DNA of 64,000 nucleotides, taken from positions 15,954,001 to 16,018,000 of the forward strand of contig NC_072801.1 in assembly GCF_028583425.1 (NCBI RefSeq). Reading direction: 5' to 3'. A program made the translations under genes and the position numbers. How positions within the stretch are numbered: the stretch's first letter is position 1; every line of letters starts with the position of its first letter. The notes below the pieces were generated by a model. The model was not told the origin of the DNA, made no database searches, and was given only the letters and a program-made list of their open reading frames with translations. This DNA comes from Eublepharis macularius (lineage: Eukaryota; Chordata; Lepidosauria; Squamata; Eublepharidae). This document shows positions 35,481 through 44,400 of the stretch, piece after piece.

Positions 35481-38400
35481 ATGATGCCATCTGACAAATC
35501 TGTCTCATCTGCTCCAGTCTTCCAGTTTACCAACTGCTGGATTTTGAAGAATCACAAACTGCAAAGGTGAGGGTTTTCTTCCTTACCTGGGTCTGCCCTA
35601 GGTTTCTGTGTCCATCAGCCGAGCAAAAGGCTGTGTGTGGTGAGCAGAGAGATATTCAGTCATGGCACCATACCTCTGGAATATGCTTCTTTGTAAGATT
35701 CATTTTCCCTCTTTGCTGCTGGGGTTTTGGCATCATGTCAGATACTTTTTATCGGGCATTGGTTCGAGTTGTATCTTGCTTTTGGAGTTATAGTCTTGGT
35801 TTTATACGATTTATTTGCTGCTAGCTGTTTTGATATTTAAATTGTCACTTTAGCTTTGGCAGCTGACTGTTTTGATCGCAGTGTTTTGCATCTTTGTTAG
35901 TTGTGTTGGGCTTGTCAACATTTTGGATCAATTTAGTTAACCTATGAATTCAGTACGGTGCGGTAGATAGATCTTTAGAATCCAGCCAAGAATATCTGAG
36001 TTTAAATTCCTCCTCAGCTACTGTGGTTGCTAGGTAACATCGGACCAATCTCTATCTCCGAGCCTAGCTTACCTCACAAGATAGTTGTTGGGGGAAATAG
36101 GATAACTACGTAGGTGGCAAGGTGGGATCCAAATGTGATAAAATAAATATTCGATGCCAACCCTCAATGCAAATATTCGATGCAAAAAACATTCACAAGG
36201 ACAGCTTTGCTGGATCAGAGGAGATTAGACCATCTAGTCTATCATCCCATTTCACTAGTGGCTAAACAGGGCAAAGCTTCTTGTTACGACCCTCTTTATT
36301 TTTCAGTTAGATTTTGCCTTTAACCCTCTTCTTACACCCTCTGAGTAGATTGCTGCCACCAGGAATTATATTCCAAAATAGTTAATTTAAATTTCCCCTT
36401 TAATAATGTGCCCAAGTGTCAGGCTCCTTTGTGGGACTATGTGGCCCTGAGGAAAAGAATGGGATATAGGAATAACAGATAATCAGGTCGGTTTCGTTTT
36501 CTCAGCCATGCCGGACGCTCCTCTCGGCTGGCCCGGGAGGAAACGACCGGGCACCCTGACCGGGCGGCTGATCTGCAAGGATTAGCCCCCAGGACTCCCA
36601 GGGAGGGAGCCAGGGTCCGGGACGCGGCGGGAAGAACTCCCCGAAATCAATGCGGGGAGGGAATTGCCCGTTTGTCCCTATGGAGGCCGGCAGATGTGCG
36701 CGGCGCCTCGAGTGCCGCCGGGCAACGAGAAACGGCAAGTAAAAGAAACAGGCGGAAGCCTGTAAACAAGCGAATCCCTTCTGTTCTACAAGCGTTTGTG
36801 AAGGAGAGGTTGATCTGAAGAAGACTCGCTCTTCCCCTTCGTGGAGTTCCAGAATTTTGTTGGCGCCCCCCCCCCCCAAAATGGCAGCAAAGAAGCAAAG
36901 TCCCGCTCTCGGTAAGTCAATCTCGGCCACCTTGCAGAAAGGGGAGTCGCTCGAAGAATTGGTGCGCAGGGCGGTGGTGGAAGCTATAAAACCCTTTGTT
37001 GACAAGCTGAACGAAACTGATCAAAGGGTGGGCTTAATTGAAAGCGAGGTGAAAACCATTAAGGTAGCAGCGGGGGGGGAAGAAAAGTCTGCTCTGGAAA
37101 GTGCGTCACTTGTGAAGGCTACAAAAAAGGAGTTGAAGTTGGTGGAGAACCAACTGATCGGGCTACAAGTGGAACGAACGCAGACAATTTTGCGTCTCCA
37201 AAACGTGAAAGAGGAGGAAAATGAGGATCTGTGGGATTTGGTCTCGGAACTACTGGCGACACCCGCGAGGACGACTAAAGAAGAGGTTAAAAGCGACATT
37301 TTGGAGGTCCATCGGGCTTCTTCAAAATATGCAACAAAGCGACAGTTGCCTCGTGAGATCATTATTGACTTTTCAACTAAAAAGATTCGGGACACCATCC
37401 TATATAACTCATACAATGCGGATTTGGACTTTATGGGTTTGAAAGTCAAGATTTTGAAGGACATTCCATTTCTAGTCCGGAAACGGCGTTTTAAATATAA
37501 AAAGTTTGCAGCTCTTCTGAGGGACCATGGAATAAAGTACAAATGGTTATTCCCGGAAGGAATATGGTTCAGATATAAAGATCAGGCCTATAAGATATTA
37601 TCAGAAGATCAACTAAAGGATTTTGAGAATAAAAACCCAGAATTCTGCTGCACCAAGAACGAAGAAAAGGAGGAGCCGGAGGGGGGGGGGAGAGGAGAGC
37701 ATTGCAACAGCAGTTGCACAGAGAGAATTGCGTCCGGGACCCAGAAGGGGGAGGAAAGTTTAATCAGAATTTGAAATGTTTATTCTCTGTATGATTAACC
37801 ACTCCATCATTATCCTATGGAGCTATTTTTGTATTATGACAGTATGAAGGGAAACATTGAAGTGTAGTGTTTAGTGTTTGTAGTTCATTCCCCCCCCTTT
37901 TTCTTTTTCCACTCCCCTTTGTCCCTTCCCTCTTCCCTTTCCTTGTGATAGTCTGGTGTAGTGTTTTGTAGTTATGAAAAATAAAAAAATTTATAAAAAA
38001 AAAAAAAAGGAATAACAGATAATCTGGGATGAACAAAAAAACCAAAACAAACGTTTATTTTTACAAGAAGCGTATCGGTTTCACACTGTTACTTAAGCTT
38101 GATGCTTTCAAAGATAGTTCTCAGTTCTTAAAGTTTCTTTGCATAGGCTCAGTCACACAGATATACATAAACTTTCTCTCTCAAGCACACACCCAGTTTG
38201 CCTGCTTCAGATAGATCACTCACTCACTCAAATGTACATAGACTTTCTCTCAGGTGCTCCCACAGTTTACCTGTCTCAACCAGAATCAGTATTTCTTTCA
38301 GAAATGCATTGACACCCTCAGGCTGCACTCAGCTTGCCTGTCAAAACCAGAAAACAGAATGAATCTTCCATTCAGTAACCAAAAACTGCAATTCACTCTG

Positions 38401-41400
38401 CCCACACTCTGTCATCAATCAGTCATCTCACTCACTCATCCCGCTCTTTCACCCCCACTCTTCATCTGTACCACACCAAGAATTTAAAGACACATACAGC
38501 CTTGAAATCATCACACTTCTCTGGCTGATCCCACCCCCTGCATATGATACTCAGAGATATACTGCCTCTGAACGTGGAAGTTCCATTTAACCACCGTAGT
38601 AAACAGCCGTTGATGAACTGATTCTTCGTGTGTTTGCCTCATCCCCTATTGTTGCTACATAAGCGCTCACTACTTCCTGTGACAGAGAATTAAGCACTGT
38701 GTGAAGGAGTCCTTCCTCTGGTCTCTCCTGAGCCTAAGTGACAGAGTTCTGCCGACATTCGAATGGCAAAATGGCTGTCAGACTCCAGAATGCGACCCAG
38801 CAGCGTATCAGGCCCTGCGCTGCGCTATTCGTAAAGAAATGAGCAATGCTTATGCATGACTTGACTTCCTTTGTACCTGGTTATTAATTGTTCCTACCCT
38901 CTACCACATACCATATGCTGCTGCGGTGAAATTTGCCACCCCTTGTCCGTTGACCAAGCTCCGCATGAGGGCTGTCCGGTCTGCTTTTTCTTCCTGAGGC
39001 TGGCTGAGCTTTGCATGACAGCGGCTTCTGTTTTCAGAGAGGACCTGTGGGTGAGGGAAGGGACGATCCTCAACCCAGAGAAGCTCTTCTTTGACGAGAA
39101 AAGGCTGGCAGATGTCCAACTGGACTGCAAGGGGAGCATCGTTGCGCCCGGCTTCATCGATGTGCAAATCAATGGTGAGCGGCTGGATCCACTCTGGTTG
39201 GGGGCGGAGGGAGAGGGCAGAGTCTGGTGGTGTAAAGGATTCAGGTGTTGTATTGTCTGCGGAATTTTTCTGCTCGTGTAAACTGGACACTTAATAGGGG
39301 TGATGTGGTGGTTAGAGTGCCTGAGTTCTGCCATGCAGGCTCACTGGGTAACCTTGGGCCAGGCCCTCTTTCTCAGAGTAACCTACCTCGCAGGGTGGTG
39401 GTTGTTATTTTGGGGATGAAATGGAGAAGGGCAGCAGGATGTTGTAAGCTGCTTTGGGTCCCCTACTAAGCAGAGTTTACGTGTACGGGTGGTGGATATT
39501 CCCACTTCCAAATATGATACCTTGCTAGGTCTTAAGCCCTAGAAAGGGGGAGAGCTGCCTTCCTGTCTCAGCTGTGTGTTGGGTTTTGGCCCTCAAGAGA
39601 GTGTCTGATAGGAGGAAACGCCTCCTTCTGTTTTCCTTGCGTCCTTTAGGAGGCTTTGGAGTGGATTTCGCCACGGCCACAGACAATGTGGGAGCAGGAA
39701 TTTCCCTGGTCAGCGGGAAGATCCTGTCCCATGGAGTGACCTCTTTCTGCCCCACCTTGGTGAGCTCCCCCTCATCTGTATATCACAAGGTAAGGAGACG
39801 TTAACATTGTCGTGAATTTCGTCCCGAGTTCAAATCTCCCCCTCGGCTGTAAATTTCCTAGAAGGCCAGTGCAGTTTGTTGTCATCATCTGTGTCTCATC
39901 TGCAAACTGGAAATTATGCTAAACTATGTCTCCAGCACAACTTTATCCACTTTTCTCCCCCAGGGACCTTTCCCCTATTTTCTCTCACAAAAATCTGTGA
40001 GATAGGTTAGGCTGGGAGCGTGTGATTATCACTTGGTGACTTTCATGGCTGACTGAGGATTTGAACTTGGGCCTCCCTGGTGATAGTTATCTATTGTAAT
40101 GGGTACACCACTAGAGATGGGCACGAACCACAAAAAAACTGAACCATGAGGTTCGTGGGTTTTCACAAACCGGGAACCACGAACTGGCACGAAGTGGGGA
40201 AAGTTCACAAACAAGTTTGTGGTTTGTGGGATTTAAATGCCCCTTTCCAGCTGCTTAGCAGCAGCAGGGAAAGGGACATTTGACAGTTTAAAGGGCCCTT
40301 TCCTGCCTTGCAAGGGGCAGGTCCCTTTAAACTATCAGCTAGCAGGCGGGGGGGATATTAAGTAACATAAGCCACTGTGTGCTTAAAATATAAGTGATGT
40401 GAGTAACCTTGATATTGCTGGCATCTTCTCTTCTATAAGGTTCTGCCCCAGATCAGCATAAAAAATGGAGGGTTCCATGGTGCTGGTGTCCTGGGTAAGA
40501 AGCCAATTTACTACTTGTTCATGTGTCTTTTTAAATTTAAACGATTTTAACCTCTATGGTGTGCATGCCTCTCCCATGCTGATTTGTTACCTATATCCAA
40601 CAGAAGCTTACAGGCAAAAGAAGCCCAAAATGTGATGGGGTGGGGGTTGCATATGTATTGTAATGTATACTAGGACAGCTCCATCTCCATATGCCTCACT
40701 TCAAAAAGGATGTGGACAAAATCGAGAGGGTGCAGAGGAGAGCGACGAGGATGATCGGGTCTGGAGACTGAGCCCTACGAGGAAAGGCTGAGGGCCTTGG
40801 GAATGTTTAGTTTGGAGAAGAGGAGATTGAGGGGGGACATGATTGCTCTCTTTAAGTATTTGAAAGGCTGTCATTTTGAGGAGGGCAAGGAGATGTTCCA
40901 GTTGGCAGCAGAGGGTAGGACCCAAAGCAATGGGCTTAAGTTACATGCACAAAGGTACCGGCTGGATATTAGGAAGAACTTTTTCACAGTCAGAGTAGTT
41001 CAAAAGTGGAATCAGCTGCCTAGGGAGGTGGTGAGCTCCCCTTCACTGACAGTTTTCAAGAAGGGGCTGGATGAATGCTTTAGGCTGATCTTGCACTGGG
41101 CAGGGAGTTGGACTAGATGGTCTGTATGGCCCCTTCCAACTCTATGATTCTATGCTGGCCTAGACTTGCGGGACTTGCTGCAGCTTCACTCAGGACCACG
41201 TAGTAGAATCCTCTCATATGGTTACTACCTTGGAATGCATCTAGTGGAATGGCTTGGCAACTATTTGAAAACTAGCTCTCTCTCTTTTTTTTTTACATTA
41301 AAAATGTCAAAATGAGGGAGAGGACACTTGAAGGGAATAAATATAAACAAGGGGAAAGCCCGGAGACCTGCAGAATAAATCAGCGGTGTTGGTTTGGTTG

Positions 41401-44400
41401 GAGGAGAGCAGAGGAATGGTTGCGGAGGGCAACCTGATCTTGGGTCATCCAGTAGTGTTCCTACAGGGAGGACCGTGGCTCAGTGGCGGAGCTGTCTGCT
41501 TTACATGCAGATGGTCCCAGGTTCTGCCCCGGCACCTGCACTTAACGAATCTCGGATGGAAGGGAAGACCTTTCTCTGGTGGATGTCCTGCAAAGCTAAA
41601 TGGGAGAACGATCATGATGGCCCAGTGGTGCCTCTCATCAGGTTGGTGGCTTCACGCATCCCTTTCCTCCACTTTGGGGCAGGCATCCACCTGGAGGGTC
41701 CGTTCATCAGCAAGGAGAAGAAAGGGGCTCACCCGGAGCACTGCCTCCGTACCTTCGAGAAGGAAGCCTTTCAGGATCTGCTTGCCACTTACGGGTCCCT
41801 AGAGGGCGTCCGCATCGTCACCCTGGCGCCCGAGCTCAAAGGGAGCAGTGAAGTGATCCAGGAACTTACTAAGCAGGGCATCCGTGTGTCACTAGGTAAA
41901 GATCATGCTTAGAGGGGGTGAGGTTTGGGGTCTTGAGGAGAGTCACTCTTATCTCTTGCAACATTTCAGAAATGTCAAACATGCAAATAGGGCTGAGGGG
42001 GGAGGATGGGCCAGCTAGCTGCTGGGATCACAAAAGATTTGACATCTTCATCTAGGTAAGTCCTCTATGTCCCTAGGTCATTCCATGGCCAACTTATCTC
42101 AGGCGGAAGAAGCAGTTCAGCAAGGGGCAACCTTCATCACTCACCTCTTCAATGCCATGCTACCTGTAAGTCGTCTCAAGCCCAATGTAGCCTGCGTTTT
42201 GAGAATTTCCACTAACCATTTTTTTTAAAATGTCGATATGGTTTAAAGACAAGTTGGAAATCACATGGAGGAATCCTTGTCGATTTCTCAGAAGGCAGCG
42301 CTGTTGCTGGAGAGGTGGTGCCTCCGGGCCTTTGAATAAGCCAGCTCCTTGGCTTTTCTTCTGGTTATCAGAACCGGAATACATCATGCAAAACAAGGAA
42401 GCTGCGAGGGATGAGTTTGATTTGGGATGCAATATGCATCTTAATGCAGGATTAGTTGGTTAGTGCAGAATCTGCGCAATTTTCCAATTGCCACATTTAT
42501 ATTTATTTATATGCCCCCACTAACTTACTGGTCGTCTCTGTGGTTTTGGTGTTGTGCAACACAATCATTGAACCTAACAACACCAGCTATACCATCTCAG
42601 GTTCGTTCTCTCGTTCATCTTCCAACGTTATATATGCCACTAAGTGTCCACTTTAACTCTCTGTATTGGACAAACAGGTCAGTTCCCTAGCAAAAGAATA
42701 AACGGACATAAATCTGATCTAAAAAATAACATTCAAAAAACTGTGGCAGAGCATTTTAGTCTACCAGGACATTCCATTGCTGACCTCAGAGTAGCAGTTC
42801 TCAAGCAGTAAAACTTCAAAGGAAAATTACAAAGCGAGATTGCTGAAATTGATTTGCAAATCTGGAATAATGGCTCCCCCAGGGTTGAACCAAGACACAG
42901 GATTATTTTCTGCACTTTGCAGTCAGGCTCTACTAAGTTAACTGCAGCAAGTATTGTAGCTAGCTTTACAATATCTCTCCCACCCTGTGTCTGGATTATA
43001 AGGACCCCTTCCTTTTTCCACTCCTGGTATCTGACGAAGGGAGCTCTGACGCTCGAAAACTCATCCCCTGGAAATCTAGTTGGTCTTTAAGTTGCTACTG
43101 GACACGAATCTTTCTCTTCTACTACAGACCAACATGGCTTCCCACCTGAAACTGTTTTTATCAAATTAATTAATATATACATTATTTTAAATGTATATTT
43201 TAATGTTGAAATGTTTTAATGTTTTGATGTTTACTGCCTTGGGGACCCTATTTAGGTGGAAAGACAGCACAGAAATGTTTTGAACGAATGAAAATACTGT
43301 TGTATTCCACACTTTTTTTTCTTTACACAGTTCCACCACCGAGATCCTGGGATTGTGGGGCTCCTCACAAGTGACCAGATTCCCCCGGGTCGGCAGGTGT
43401 TTTACAGCATGATATCGGATGGGATCCATACAAACCCGGCCGCTCTGCGGATTGCGCATCGGGCCAACCCCAAAGGTGTGTCAGCATTGGCAGGGGATTG
43501 ATTTATTCAGCAAACATGTCAGCTCTCCAGAGATTTGCTTGAGGTGGCTCACAAGACATTTTTGTTATTGTTGTTCTTATATTGATAACGTACAAAGATT
43601 TTGTGGCCTTGTTTTTGCTTGTAAACCTCCTTGAACGGGACTTCAGAGAGGAGGTATAAAAATGCCCCGGTTCGGTGGAAAGTGCCATCAAGTCACAGCA
43701 GACTTATGGCAATCCCATAGGGCGTTCCGGGCAAGAGGCGGAGGTAGCTTGCCATTGCCTGCCCTCTGCATGGCAGCCCTGGACCTTCCTTGGTGGTTTC
43801 GCATCCAAGTGCTAACCAGGGCCAACCCTGCTTATCCTCCGAGAAGATCGGGCTAGCTTGGGCACTCCAGATCAGTCTGTTCAATCTGCCACATTTTATC
43901 ATGCTTTTGAGAAGCTCAGGGTACAACAGCCCTGTAAGGTAGGGTAATTGAGAACATGTCCCAAGTTCGCCATACTGAGGCTCTAAAGTATTAGAATTCG
44001 CTCCCTGTTATTTCTGCTGAGGCAGCATGTTAGAATATCCCAGAATCCTTTGCTCTCTGACAAACAGAGGTCTCTTGAGATGAGGTAGGGGGTATTTCTC
44101 TTTGAAAAAGGGGTCTGTGGCTGGCCTGGGGTTCAGGAGGCAGGGGAAGGGGGAGAGAGAACTCCTTGGTATGGCCAGAGTGTAGTTAACCTGAGCCAAC
44201 CGGATCTCCTTTAGGGCTGGTCTTGGTGACGGATGCCATTGCTGGGATGGGACTTGCTCCAGGCAGACATACGCTGGGCCAGCAGGTGGTTGAAATGGAC
44301 GGTCTGAACTCCTACATTGCAGGTGAGCACCCCTGTATGTGTATAAATATGACTTACAATTTTATTTTCACCCCACTTTTCAGAGAGGACAAAAGTCTCT

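Noticed and set aside
36857-36880. Upstream extension of the half-L1 ORF1 reading LAPPPPK
   Set aside because: It has no ATG; the start is at 36881. The proline run comes from a C-tract.
38155-38350. CRISPR-like or true satellite array
   Set aside because: Only about three degenerate units of unequal length in a vertebrate intron; no identical repeats or spacers.
41465-41540. tRNA gene
   Set aside because: A and B boxes are present but the cloverleaf does not close and a SINE body follows.
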